A stretch of 64,000 nt of DNA, taken from contig NZ_JAHYSG010000039.1 of assembly GCF_022095675.1 (NCBI RefSeq), positions 1 to 64,000 of the forward strand, in the 5' to 3' direction. The DNA is from Dactylosporangium sp. AC04546 (GTDB lineage: Bacteria > Actinomycetota > Actinomycetes > Mycobacteriales > Micromonosporaceae). Position numbers and translations under genes: made by a program. The stretch's first letter is position 1. Each line of letters starts with the position of its first letter. Below the pieces are notes generated by a model. That model was not told the origin of the DNA, searched no databases, and was given only the letters and a program-made list of their open reading frames with translations. Shown here one piece after another: positions 33,697-42,261 of this stretch.

Positions 33697-34668
33697 GTGA
33701 AGAAGACCGAAGCCGAGCTGCTCGAAAACCAGTGGGACGTCGAGAACATGGAGGTGGACCCGGAGGTCCTCGCCAAGTACGTCCGCTACGACGTCGACGC
33801 GCAGCGCCACGTCGCCACGATCACGTTCGACCGGCCCGAGCGGCTCAACGCGATCCCGGTCGCCGCCTTCGAGCGGGTCGGCGACCTCGTGCGGGAGGCC
33901 GAGACCGACGACCGGGTCAAGGTCATCGTGTTCAAGGGCGAGGGCGAGCACTTCGGTACGGGCGCCGACGCCGCCGAACTGGGCCACTACATCGGCTACA
34001 AGTCCGGCACCGACAAGGCGTCGCGGCGCCGGCCGGCCCAGCGGCAGCGGATCCTGCCCGACCGCAACGTGCTCAGCTCCGGCTTCACCCGCCCGATCAT
34101 CGAGTCGCTCAAGGCGACCATCTGCCAGGTCCAGGGGTACTGCTACGGCGGTCACTTCCAGATCGCGCTCTCGGCCGACATCGTCATCGCCGCGCCCGAC
34201 GCCCGCTTCACCCACCCGGCGTTTCGCTACCTGGGCCCGGCGCCGCAGGACATGTACCACTGGATCGAGAAGGTCGGCCTGACCACGATGAAGGACGTCA
34301 TGCTCACCATGCGGGCCATCGGCGCCGAGGAGGGCGAGCGCAAGGGCCTCGTCACCAAGGTCGTGCCGCACGAGGAGCTGCAGCGCTGGGTCGACGACTA
34401 CGCCGACGCGATCGCCGTCATGCCGCTCGACTCGCTCATGATGGGCAAGTCGATGATGCAGGTCGTCATGGAGGCCCGCGGCAAGGGCCTGGGCGCGATG
34501 ACCGGCTGGGTCGGCCACGGCTGGGCGACCAACGTCAGCTTCGAGGAGGGGGACTGGAACTTCCTCAAGGAGCGCCGCGAGAAGGGCATCCGGCAGGCCC
34601 TCGCCGACCGTGACCGGCTCGTCGCGCCGTACTTCCGGCTCAGCGACACCCGTTCGCGCGAGGAGTAG
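33697..34668 (+). CDS. Enoyl-CoA hydratase/isomerase, extended
   Basis: 323 aa, longer than typical crotonase-fold proteins. It has a charged N-terminal extension and a C-terminal helical addition. The core has FKGEGEHFGTGADAAELGHY and CQVQGYCYGGHFQIALSADI. The oxyanion-hole loop is GYCYGGHF, so the usual Gly-rich turn is altered. The GTG at 33697 follows AAGGACG. Substrate unknown; it is embedded between two similar LLM genes. Confidence 0.85.
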   Translation: MKKTEAELLENQWDVENMEVDPEVLAKYVRYDVDAQRHVATITFDRPERLNAIPVAAFERVGDLVREAETDDRVKVIVFKGEGEHFGTGADAAELGHYIGYKSGTDKASRRRPAQRQRILPDRNVLSSGFTRPIIESLKATICQVQGYCYGGHFQIALSADIVIAAPDARFTHPAFRYLGPAPQDMYHWIEKVGLTTMKDVMLTMRAIGAEEGERKGLVTKVVPHEELQRWVDDYADAIAVMPLDSLMMGKSMMQVVMEARGKGLGAMTGWVGHGWATNVSFEEGDWNFLKERREKGIRQALADRDRLVAPYFRLSDTRSREE

Positions 34669-34673
34669 GCCGC

Positions 34674-35657
34674 GTGAAGTTCGGCATCCTGCTCGACCAC
34701 CAGTACGCGCCCGGCGACGACCTGCACCGGCGCACCGCCGAGACCGTCGAGTACGTCCAGCACATCCGGGACCTGGGGTACGACTCGGTCTTCGGCATCC
34801 ACCACTACCTGTCGTCGCTGTCCACCCCGCAGCCGCTGCCGTTGCTGAGCCGGCTCATCGACCACTCGGGGACGATGCAGCTCGGCACCGGCATCCTCAT
34901 CCTGCCGCTGGGGCATCCGGTGCACTGGGCCGAGGAGATCGCCACCATCGACCAGATGTCGGGCGGGCGGTTCGTGCTCGGCATCGGCTCGGGGTACCGC
35001 GAGATCGAGTTCGCCTCGTTCGGCCTCGAACGGCGCACCCGGGTGTCCCGGATGAACGAGGCCCTCGAGGTCATGCAGCGGCTGTGGACCGGCGAGACGG
35101 TCACCCACAAGGGCCAGCACTTCCAGCTCGACGGGGTGCGCTGCAGCGTCCTGCCGGTGCAGCGGCCGCACCCGCCGGTCTGGGTCGGCGCCAACGGCCC
35201 GATCGGCATCGCCCGCATCGCCCGGCAGGGCCTGCCCTGGCTCGCCCCGTCGAACGTGCGGCGGAACTGGGCCGTCGGCAACCTCGCCGACTACCGCGCC
35301 GCGCGCCTTGAGGCCGGCTTCACCGAGGACGGCGCGGAGTTCCCGATCCACCGCGACCTGTGCGTCGCCGACTCGTTCGACGAGGCCTTCGCCATCGCCG
35401 GTACCGAGGTCCGCCGCTCCTACGACGAGTACGTCCAGTACGGCATGGACTACTTCGCCACGCAGTGGGAGGGCATCAAGCACAAGGCGCTGTTCTTCGG
35501 CTCGCCCGACGACATCGCCGCGAAGGTCCGCGACTTCGCCGACGCCGGCTACAACCATTTCGTCTTCCGTGCCCAGTGGCTCGGGCTGCCGATCGAACGG
35601 TCCGTCGAGATCGTCGAGCGGTTCGCCCGCGAGGTCATGCCGAGGTTCCGCCCATGA
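34674..35657 (+). CDS. LLM-class flavin/F420-dependent oxidoreductase
   Basis: 327 aa. VKFGILLDHQYAPGDDLHRR, YDSVFGIHHYLSSLSTPQPL, GTMQLGTGILILPLGHPVHW, GGRFVLGIGSGYREIEF. It is paralogous to the protein at 32693. GTG start with AGGAG of the preceding stop region. Its stop overlaps the VOC gene's ATG. Confidence 0.88.
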   Translation: MKFGILLDHQYAPGDDLHRRTAETVEYVQHIRDLGYDSVFGIHHYLSSLSTPQPLPLLSRLIDHSGTMQLGTGILILPLGHPVHWAEEIATIDQMSGGRFVLGIGSGYREIEFASFGLERRTRVSRMNEALEVMQRLWTGETVTHKGQHFQLDGVRCSVLPVQRPHPPVWVGANGPIGIARIARQGLPWLAPSNVRRNWAVGNLADYRAARLEAGFTEDGAEFPIHRDLCVADSFDEAFAIAGTEVRRSYDEYVQYGMDYFATQWEGIKHKALFFGSPDDIAAKVRDFADAGYNHFVFRAQWLGLPIERSVEIVERFAREVMPRFRP

Positions 35658-35989
35658 AGATCGGTCACATCATCGTCCCGGCTGACGACCTGGACGCCCA
35701 GCTCGCCTTCTACACCGCGCTGGGACTCACGACCCGGTTCCGCGACGGCGACCGCTACGCCGCCGTCACCGACGGCGCGGTGACGGTCGGCCTGGCCGAC
35801 GCCTCCCAGCAGCCCGTCGCCGGCCGCACCGTGCTCAGCATCCAGGTCGACGACCTCGACGCGTGCCTCGCGCGGCTCGCGGCGGCCGGCTCGGCCGCGG
35901 CGGAGCCGGTGACCGGCCCGCACGAACGGCGGGCCCTGGTCACCGACCCGGCCGGCAACCCGCTCGTCGTCTACGAGCGGCTGTCGTGA
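35654..35989 (+). CDS. Small VOC-family protein
   Basis: 111 aa, one glyoxalase-like module. MKIGHIIVPADDLDAQLAFY begins the fold and LVTDPAGNPLVVYERLS ends it with the usual Glu. No function assignable beyond a possible isomerase, epimerase or small-molecule binding role. Coupled by four-base overlaps on both sides. Confidence 0.78.
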   Translation: MKIGHIIVPADDLDAQLAFYTALGLTTRFRDGDRYAAVTDGAVTVGLADASQQPVAGRTVLSIQVDDLDACLARLAAAGSAAAEPVTGPHERRALVTDPAGNPLVVYERLS

Positions 35990-36708
35990 GCGCCGTCGCC
36001 GTCGTCCGGATGGGCCCGACGCTCACCGCCGCCGAGAAGGAGCGGCTGCTCGCGGCGCTACGCGCGGCGGCCGCCGACGACGCGGTGCGGGCCGTGGTCC
36101 TCACCGGCACCGGCACCGTCTTCAGCCGCGGCCAGGACCTGCGGGAGCTGGACGCGGCGCTGCGGGCCGACCCGGCCGCGGCGGCCGAGACGGTCGAGCG
36201 GCACTACAACCCGATCACGCTGCTGCTGGCGACGATGCCCAAGCCGGTGATCGCCGCCGTCAACGGCACCTGCGCCGGCGCCGGCCTCGGCTTCGCGCTC
36301 GCCTGCGACCTGCAGGTGTGGTCGGCGACGGCGACGCTGGCGACCGCGTTCACGAAGGTCGGCCTGACCTGCGACTCGGGGCTGTCGGCGACGCTGGCCC
36401 GGGCGGTCGGCCACGCGCGGGCCTCGGCGCTGGTGCTGCTGGCCGAGCCGTTCACGGTCGAGCAGGCGATCGCGTGGGGCTTCGCCGGCGACGTCGTCGC
36501 GCCCGAGGAGGTCGAGCCCCGCGCCCTTTCGCTGGCCGCCCGCCTCGCCGGCGGCCCGGCCCAGGCCTTCGCGGCGTCGAAGCGCCTGCTGGCGGCGTCG
36601 GCCGGGCGCTCCCTGCCCGACACGCTGCGCGCCGAGGCGGCCGAGCAGGCGGCGCTGGGCGTGACACCGGACCACGCGGCCGCGGTCGCCGCCTTCGTGT
36701 CCCGCTGA
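35986..36708 (+). CDS. Enoyl-CoA hydratase/isomerase
   Basis: 240 aa crotonase-fold protein. TGTGTVFSRGQDLRELDAAL and AAVNGTCAGAGLGFALACDL are the CoA and oxyanion-hole motifs. The layout, with SRGQDL and TFAGAG-like loops, recalls PaaG-type isomerases. GTG start at the VOC stop. It is the last gene of the island on this strand. Its end coincides with where the convergent dehydrogenase gene loses family resemblance. Confidence 0.85.
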   Translation: MSAVAVVRMGPTLTAAEKERLLAALRAAAADDAVRAVVLTGTGTVFSRGQDLRELDAALRADPAAAAETVERHYNPITLLLATMPKPVIAAVNGTCAGAGLGFALACDLQVWSATATLATAFTKVGLTCDSGLSATLARAVGHARASALVLLAEPFTVEQAIAWGFAGDVVAPEEVEPRALSLAARLAGGPAQAFAASKRLLAASAGRSLPDTLRAEAAEQAALGVTPDHAAAVAAFVSR

Positions 36709-37271
36709 CCGGGCGCGACGAGGACCGGGAAGCCGGCCCGCTCATCGCGGTGGCGCGCGATGCCGGTGACGGCCGCGCCCAGCGCGGCGAGGTGCGGCGC
36801 GAGCGTGGCGGCGATCCCGCCGAAGCCCCAGATCGTCACCCGGGCGCCGCGCAGCGTCCGGAAGCTGCCGGCCGGCGCCACCGGTTGCAGCCCGCCGAGC
36901 TCCCCGGCCCACCGGTGGCCGATCTGTGCGCGGATCGTCAGGTGCAGCCGCCGCGCCGCGGCGAGGATCAGCGCGAGCGCGTGCTCGGCGACCGGTCCGT
37001 CGTGCAGCGACTGCCCGGCCGTGATGACGACGCCGGGTTCGAACCGCGCCGCCAGTACCGCGTCGGGCCCGGCGGCCAGGGTCTGCACCCAGCGCAGCCG
37101 GTGCAGCCGGGCGGCGTCGCGCAGCAGGTGCGCCGGGTTGCCCCACACCACCAGTGCCTCGGCATCGGTGTGCTCGTCGGGCACCGGCCGGTCCACGGCG
37201 TAGGTGACCGCAAGGACGCCCGGTGGCGGGTCCAGATCCAGGTCGACGCTGTTCGGCAGCAGCAGTTTCAC
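36709..37271 (-). pseudogene. D-2-hydroxyacid dehydrogenase, truncated
   Basis: From the GTG at 37271 about 187 residues resemble NAD-dependent D-isomer 2-hydroxyacid dehydrogenases: substrate domain VVWGNPAHLLRDAARLHRLR, then DGPVAEHALALILAAAR and the start of the Rossmann motif RGARVTIWGFGGIAATLAPH. The second half of the NAD domain and the catalytic Arg/Glu/His are missing. The frame stays open to 36204, but only as antisense of the enoyl-CoA hydratase gene. It therefore looks like a gene cut off exactly at the island's right edge. A short functional variant is unlikely. Confidence 0.7.
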
Positions 37272-37316
37272 GCGTCCCGGCCAGAGCGACCGTCAAGCTT
37301 GGCAACAAAAAGAAGA

Positions 37317-37340
37317 GGCAAGGAGATATCACTCCTCGCC
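37317..37340. promoter_or_regulatory. Imperfect inverted repeat ahead of rph
   Basis: GGCAAGGAG / CTCCTCGCC arms of nine bases (one mismatch) around ATATCA, in an unusually A/T-rich 70-bp stretch. It could be an operator or part of the promoter of either the dehydrogenase remnant or rph. No factor is known. Confidence 0.35.
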
Positions 37341-37363
37341 ACTTCTAACATATAGCAGAGCGG

Positions 37364-37382
37364 GGGGCTTGCCGCAAGACCC
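37364..37382 (+). promoter_or_regulatory. Rifamycin-associated element (RAE)
   Basis: GGGGCTTGCCGCAAGACCC is a 19-bp inverted repeat with one arm mismatch. It agrees with the rifamycin-associated element described upstream of rph and other rifamycin-response genes in actinobacteria (GGGGCTTGCGGCAAG-type). It follows the A/T-rich TAACATATAGC sequence and precedes the rph GTG by 57 bp, so rph is probably induced by rifamycins. Confidence 0.8.
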
Positions 37383-37439
37383 GGGTCCTGCTGCACAATC
37401 GTCGGCCGTGCCAGGAACGGAAGCCTCGGAGGTGTCGCG

Positions 37440-40031
37440 GTGACGCTCGTGCTGGATCTTCAAGCGGTCGACGAGACGCAGGTCGCGCTCGTCGGCGGCA
37501 AGGCCGCGCACCTGGGGGCGCTGTCGCGGATCGACGGCATCCGCGTGCCGGCCGGCTTCTGCGTGACGACGGACGCCTTCCGGCAGATCATGGCGGCAGC
37601 GCCCGAGATCGACGAACGGCTCGATCGGCTGTCGCGCCTGAGCCCGGACGACCGCGAGGCGATCCGCACGCTCAGCGCGCAGCTCCGCCGGACCATCGAA
37701 GGGATCGCCGTCCCGGGCGATCTCGCGGCGGCGATCACCCGCGCGCTCGCCGGGCTCGGCGAGCAGGCCGCCTGCGCCGTCCGGTCCAGCGCGACGGCAG
37801 AGGACCTGCCGACAGCCTCCTTCGCCGGCCAGCAGGACACGTACCTGAACGTCGTGGGGCCGGCGGCGATCCTCCGGCACGTCAGCCGGTGCTGGGCCTC
37901 GCTGTTCACCGAGCGGGCCGTGACCTACCGCCAGCGCAACGGCATCGACCACCGCACGGTCCACATGGCCGTGGTCGTGCAGCGGATGGTTTTCCCGGAT
38001 GCGGCCGGCATCCTGTTCACCGCCGACCCCGTCACGTCCAACCGGAAGGTCGCCTCCGTCGAGGCCGGCTTCGGCCTCGGCGAGGCCCTGGTCTCCGGCC
38101 TGGTGAACCCGGACGTCTTCAAGGTGCGCGACGGCGAGGTCGTCGCCAGGGCGATCGCCGTCAAGCGGCGTGCGGTGCTCGCCGCGCCGGCGGGCGGGAC
38201 GCGGGAAGCGGCGATCGACCCGGAGCGCCAGGAGCAGCCGGCGCTGACGGATGCGCAGGTCGTGCGGCTCGCGCGGCTCGGCCGGCGGATCGAGGCGCAC
38301 TTCGGCCGCCCCCAGGACATCGAATGGTGCCTGGTCGACGACGGCTTCCTGATCGTGCAGAGCCGGCCGATCACCACGCTGTTCCCCATCCCCGAGTCCG
38401 GCGACGGGGAGAACCACGTCTACCTCTCCGTCGGCCATCAGCAGATGATGACCGACCCGATGAAGCCCCTGGGAATCTCGTTCTGGCAGATGACGACCCC
38501 CGCGCCCATGGCCGAGGCCGGCGGCCGCCTGTTCGTCGACGTCACCCAGAGGCTGGCCGCACCGGCGAGCCGCGCCGGCCTCCTGGAGCTCGCGGGGAGG
38601 TCCGATCCGCTGACCGGGGACGCGCTGCGGACCATCGTCGAGCGCGACGGCTTCATCCGGCCGCTGCCTGACGAGGGTCCACCCAGGCCACTGCCCGGCA
38701 GCGCGCCGGCCCAGATCGAGACCGACCCGGCCATCGTCACCGAGCTGATCGGGCGCAGCGAGGCATCCGTCGCCGCCGCGGAACGCGACATCCGCACGAA
38801 GTCCGCGGCGGCGCTGCTCGACTTCATCCAGCAGGACATCCAGGAGCTGCGGCGGATCCTGTTCGACCCGCGCAGCCACCGGGTGTTCATGTCCGCGATG
38901 GAGGCCACGTGGTGGCTCAACGAGCAGCTGGAGGCGTGGCTGGGCGAGAAGAACGCGGCGGACACGCTCACGCAGTCCGTGCCCCACAACGTCACGTCGG
39001 AGATGGGGCTGGCGCTGCTGGGCGTCGCCGACGTGATCCGCCCGTATCCGGACGTGGTGGCGCTGCTGGAGCACGTCGAGGACGAGGGTTTCCTGGACGG
39101 GCTGCCCGCGCTCACCGGCGGGCGGGAAGCGCGGGACGCCATCGAGGCCTGGCTCGGCAGGTACGGCATGCGCTGCGTCGGCGAGATCGACATCACGCGG
39201 CCGCGGTGGAGCGAACGCCCCTCCACGCTCGTGCCCCTGATCCTCGGCAACATCAGGAACTTCGAGCCGGGAGCCGGCGAGCGGCGCTTCGAGCAGGGCC
39301 GGCAGGAGGCCTGGAAGCAGGAGCAGGAGCTGCTGGAGCGCCTGCGGGCCCTGCCGGACGGGGAGCGCAAGGCCGAGGAGACGAAGCGGATGATCGACCG
39401 GGTCCGGACCTTCATCGGGTACCGGGAGTATCCGAAGTACGGCATGGTCAGCCGCTACTTCGTGTACAAGCGGGCCCTGCTGGAGGAGGCCGGGCGCCTC
39501 GTGCGGGACGGCGTGCTCCGCGAGCGGGAGGACATCTTCTACCTCACGTTCCAGGAGCTCCACGACGTCGTGCGCACGAACCGCGTGGACGACCAGCTCA
39601 TCGGCCGGCGCAAGGACGCGTTCAGGTCGTATCAGGCGCTCACGCCGCCCCGGGTGCTCACGTCGGACGGCGAGGCCATCACCGGCGCGTACCGGCGCGA
39701 CGACCTGCCGGCCGGGGCGCTGGTCGGCCTGCCGGTCTCCGCCGGGACCGTCGAAGGGCGGGCCCGCGTCATCCTCGACATGGCACGGGCCGATCTCGAA
39801 CCGGGCGACATCCTCGTCACGACCCACACGGACCCCAGCTGGACGCCCCTTTTCGTCGCCGTCGCCGGCCTGGTGACGGAGGTCGGTGGACTGATGACGC
39901 ACGGCGCGGTGATCGCACGGGAGTACGGGTTGCCGGCCGTCGTCGGCGTGGTCGACGCCACCCGGCTGATCCCCGACGGGCAGCGGATCCGCGTGCACGG
40001 AACGGACGGGTACGTCGAGCTCCTGCCGTGA
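37440..40031 (+). CDS. rph: Rifamycin phosphotransferase
   Basis: 863 aa, the family's usual size. The enzyme inactivates rifamycins by moving the beta-phosphate of ATP to the C21 hydroxyl. An N-terminal ATP-grasp domain (about 1-315) opens with TQVALVGGKAAHLGALSRID and contains CAVRSSATAEDLPTASFAGQ. The central rifamycin-binding domain follows (about 325-755). A swivelling His domain closes the protein, with H821 in GGLMTHGAVIAREYGLPAVV. GTG start after CGGAGG. The upstream RAE supports this assignment over PEP synthase. Convergent with the MFS gene, five bases from its end. Confidence 0.92.
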   Translation: MTLVLDLQAVDETQVALVGGKAAHLGALSRIDGIRVPAGFCVTTDAFRQIMAAAPEIDERLDRLSRLSPDDREAIRTLSAQLRRTIEGIAVPGDLAAAITRALAGLGEQAACAVRSSATAEDLPTASFAGQQDTYLNVVGPAAILRHVSRCWASLFTERAVTYRQRNGIDHRTVHMAVVVQRMVFPDAAGILFTADPVTSNRKVASVEAGFGLGEALVSGLVNPDVFKVRDGEVVARAIAVKRRAVLAAPAGGTREAAIDPERQEQPALTDAQVVRLARLGRRIEAHFGRPQDIEWCLVDDGFLIVQSRPITTLFPIPESGDGENHVYLSVGHQQMMTDPMKPLGISFWQMTTPAPMAEAGGRLFVDVTQRLAAPASRAGLLELAGRSDPLTGDALRTIVERDGFIRPLPDEGPPRPLPGSAPAQIETDPAIVTELIGRSEASVAAAERDIRTKSAAALLDFIQQDIQELRRILFDPRSHRVFMSAMEATWWLNEQLEAWLGEKNAADTLTQSVPHNVTSEMGLALLGVADVIRPYPDVVALLEHVEDEGFLDGLPALTGGREARDAIEAWLGRYGMRCVGEIDITRPRWSERPSTLVPLILGNIRNFEPGAGERRFEQGRQEAWKQEQELLERLRALPDGERKAEETKRMIDRVRTFIGYREYPKYGMVSRYFVYKRALLEEAGRLVRDGVLREREDIFYLTFQELHDVVRTNRVDDQLIGRRKDAFRSYQALTPPRVLTSDGEAITGAYRRDDLPAGALVGLPVSAGTVEGRARVILDMARADLEPGDILVTTHTDPSWTPLFVAVAGLVTEVGGLMTHGAVIAREYGLPAVVGVVDATRLIPDGQRIRVHGTDGYVELLP

Positions 40032-40035
40032 CGGC

Positions 40036-41307
40036 TCACCGGTAGCGCCACAGCTCGGGTACCGCCCGGACCAGGAGCGCGACCGTCAGCACGGTGAGTG
40101 CTCCACCGATGCCGATCGCCGCGCGGGCGCCGAGCACGGCACCGCCGAAACCGTGCAGCACGTTGGCCAGTTGTGGACCGCCCATCAGCACGACGGTGAG
40201 CGAACCCTGGATCCGCCCGCGCAGGGCGTCATCCGTGTACGCCTGGGAGATCGCGTTGCGCATGGTGCTCAGGACGAAGTTGACGGCACCGCCCGCGACC
40301 AGCGCCACCAAGGCGGTTCGCAGGTCCGCGGCCAGGCCGAGCAGCAGGACGCAGCAACCCCAGGCCAGCGCGGCCGACGCCATCAGCGCGCCGTGCCGCC
40401 GGGCGCGGCTGAACGTCCCCGACAGCAGCCCGGCGAGGAGCACGCCGGCCGGGTACGCCGCGAACAGCAGGCCGAGCTGCGCGCCGCCGCCGGCCGGGCC
40501 GCCGTACGTGCGCTCGGCCAACTCCGGCAGCAGCGCGTGCGGTAGCGCGAAGACCATGGCGGCCAGGTCCACGGCGAGGACCGCGACCAGGACCCGGTGT
40601 CCGGCGAGGTAGCGGAAGCCGTCGCCGAGCCGGCGCAGCGTGCCCGCGGCGCGGACCGCCTCCGCTGGTGGCGGCAGCTCCGGCAGCATGGCGACCGCCC
40701 ACAGCACGATGCCGAGCGCCAGCGCGTCGAGCAGGTAGAGCGCGCCGAGTCCGATGACCGGGATCAGCACACCGGCGAGCAGCGGCCCGACGACGGCACC
40801 GCTGTAGCGGGTCAGTGAGCTGAGGCTGTTGGCCGCGACCAGCTGCTCGGCGGGCACGACGCGGGGCACCGCGGCGCCCATCGCCGTCAGGGTCGTACCG
40901 AAGCTGACACCGTGCACTGCGACAAGCACCAGCAGGAGCGGGACGGAGTCGAGCCCGAGCAGCGCGTTCAGCCACAGGCCGAGGTAGGCCAGCCCGAGGC
41001 CGCTGTTCCCGGCCAGCAGCAGCCGGCGACGGTCCATCGCGTCGGCGAGGGCGCCGGACCACAGCGCCGACCCGATGAGCGTGCACAACGAGACCGCGGC
41101 CGACACCGCGACCATGGCCGACGACCCGGCGAGCGTGAACAGCTGCGTCGGCACGGCGATGAGGCTGAAGGAGCCGCCGACGGCCGTGACCGCCGACGCC
41201 ACCCAGAGGCGGCGGAAGGCGGGAATCGTCAAGGGCCGGCGGTCGACGAAGTAGGCACCTACGTTCACGGCGTCGATCGTGGGGCTTACCCCTGGGGCAA
41301 GGTCCAT
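40036..41307 (-). CDS. MFS transporter
   Basis: 423 aa, about 12 transmembrane segments. The first loop ALADAMDRRRLLLAGN matches the MFS motif A region, and MRNAISQAYTDDALRGRIQG the second-half loop. It resembles the enterobactin-exporter/drug-efflux type of MFS common in actinomycetes. A link with rifamycin resistance is possible because it adjoins rph, but the genes converge, so they are not co-transcribed. The ATG at 41307 is used; a GTG at about 41265 (VNVGAYFVDRRPL) is an equally good start. Confidence 0.85.
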   Translation of the reverse strand: MDLAPGVSPTIDAVNVGAYFVDRRPLTIPAFRRLWVASAVTAVGGSFSLIAVPTQLFTLAGSSAMVAVSAAVSLCTLIGSALWSGALADAMDRRRLLLAGNSGLGLAYLGLWLNALLGLDSVPLLLVLVAVHGVSFGTTLTAMGAAVPRVVPAEQLVAANSLSSLTRYSGAVVGPLLAGVLIPVIGLGALYLLDALALGIVLWAVAMLPELPPPAEAVRAAGTLRRLGDGFRYLAGHRVLVAVLAVDLAAMVFALPHALLPELAERTYGGPAGGGAQLGLLFAAYPAGVLLAGLLSGTFSRARRHGALMASAALAWGCCVLLLGLAADLRTALVALVAGGAVNFVLSTMRNAISQAYTDDALRGRIQGSLTVVLMGGPQLANVLHGFGGAVLGARAAIGIGGALTVLTVALLVRAVPELWRYR

Positions 41308-41327
41308 CGAACCGGGCCGTAATCCGG

Positions 41328-42218
41328 GTGCGGACCGACGGCGTGGTGGTGTGTGATCGGCGTGTGGTGATCGAGTTGGCCGTGCCCGGCGCCGGCGGGC
41401 TGCGCGAGGTTGTGGGCGTGCTGCGGGCGTGGCAGTACGAGGGGGCGCCGATGCAGCTGCATCCGGGGGACCTGGGCTGGTTCTTGCGGTTCGGTGCCGA
41501 GGCGACGGCGGCGGCGGTGCGGACCTGGCGCCGGGCCGGGCAGGTCCTCGCGGTCGGCCTGCTGGACGGTCCCGAGCTGCTGCGGCTGACGACCGCGCCG
41601 CACGCCCGCCGCGACGAGGAGCTGGCACGGCAGGTGGTCGCGGATGCGGCCGGGCTGCTGACCGGGGACCGGGTGAGCGTCGAGGCGCCGGCGGGCGCGC
41701 TGGTGCAGGAGCTGCTGTCCGAGGACGGCTGGAGTGCCGGCGAGCCGTGGACGCCGCTGCGCCGCGACCTCGCGGAGCCGGTGCAGGCTCCGGGTGGGCG
41801 GATCGAGGTGATCGGGCCGGAGCGGGCACACGTGCGGGCCGCCGTCCAGCAGGCGTCGTTCGACGGCTCGACGTTCACCGACGAGCGCTGGCACGCGATG
41901 GCGGCCGGAGCGCCGTACGCCGACGCCCGGTGCCTGGTCGCGTACGACGACGGGGGCGACGCGGTCGCGGCGGTGACGGTGTGGTCGGCCGGTCCGGGGA
42001 AGCCGGGGTTGCTCGAGCCGATGGGTGTGCACCGGGACCATCGCGGCCGCGGCCACGGCCGGGCGATCACGGTCGCCGCGGCGGCCGCGCTGCGGGAGCT
42101 CGGCGCGTCGAGCGCGATCGTCTGCACGCCGAGCTCCAACGCCGGGGCCGTCGCCACGTACACGTCGGCCGGCTTCGAGCAGCTCCCCGAGGTCCGGGAC
42201 CAGTGCCGGGACGCCTGA
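41328..42218 (+). CDS. GNAT-family N-acetyltransferase
   Basis: About 296 aa. The C-terminal half is a GNAT domain: AALRELGASSAIVCTPSSNA follows the acetyl-CoA pyrophosphate loop HRDHRGRGHGRAI. The N-terminal half (about 1-150) is a weaker GNAT-like or accessory domain. The acceptor is unknown. The start is uncertain among several in-frame GTGs from 41328 to about 41364. Divergent from the MFS gene, only about 20 bp apart. Confidence 0.78.
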   Translation: MRTDGVVVCDRRVVIELAVPGAGGLREVVGVLRAWQYEGAPMQLHPGDLGWFLRFGAEATAAAVRTWRRAGQVLAVGLLDGPELLRLTTAPHARRDEELARQVVADAAGLLTGDRVSVEAPAGALVQELLSEDGWSAGEPWTPLRRDLAEPVQAPGGRIEVIGPERAHVRAAVQQASFDGSTFTDERWHAMAAGAPYADARCLVAYDDGGDAVAAVTVWSAGPGKPGLLEPMGVHRDHRGRGHGRAITVAAAAALRELGASSAIVCTPSSNAGAVATYTSAGFEQLPEVRDQCRDA

Positions 42219-42261
42219 AATTGCGCGGCGCGCGCGGGCCGGCGCGGCTACGTTGTCGGGC

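Noticed and set aside
37329..39998. 889-codon minus-strand frame across rph
   Set aside because: It is antisense to the complete rph gene. The predicted product is low-complexity (Arg, Gly, Asp-rich) and its start has no ribosome-binding site.
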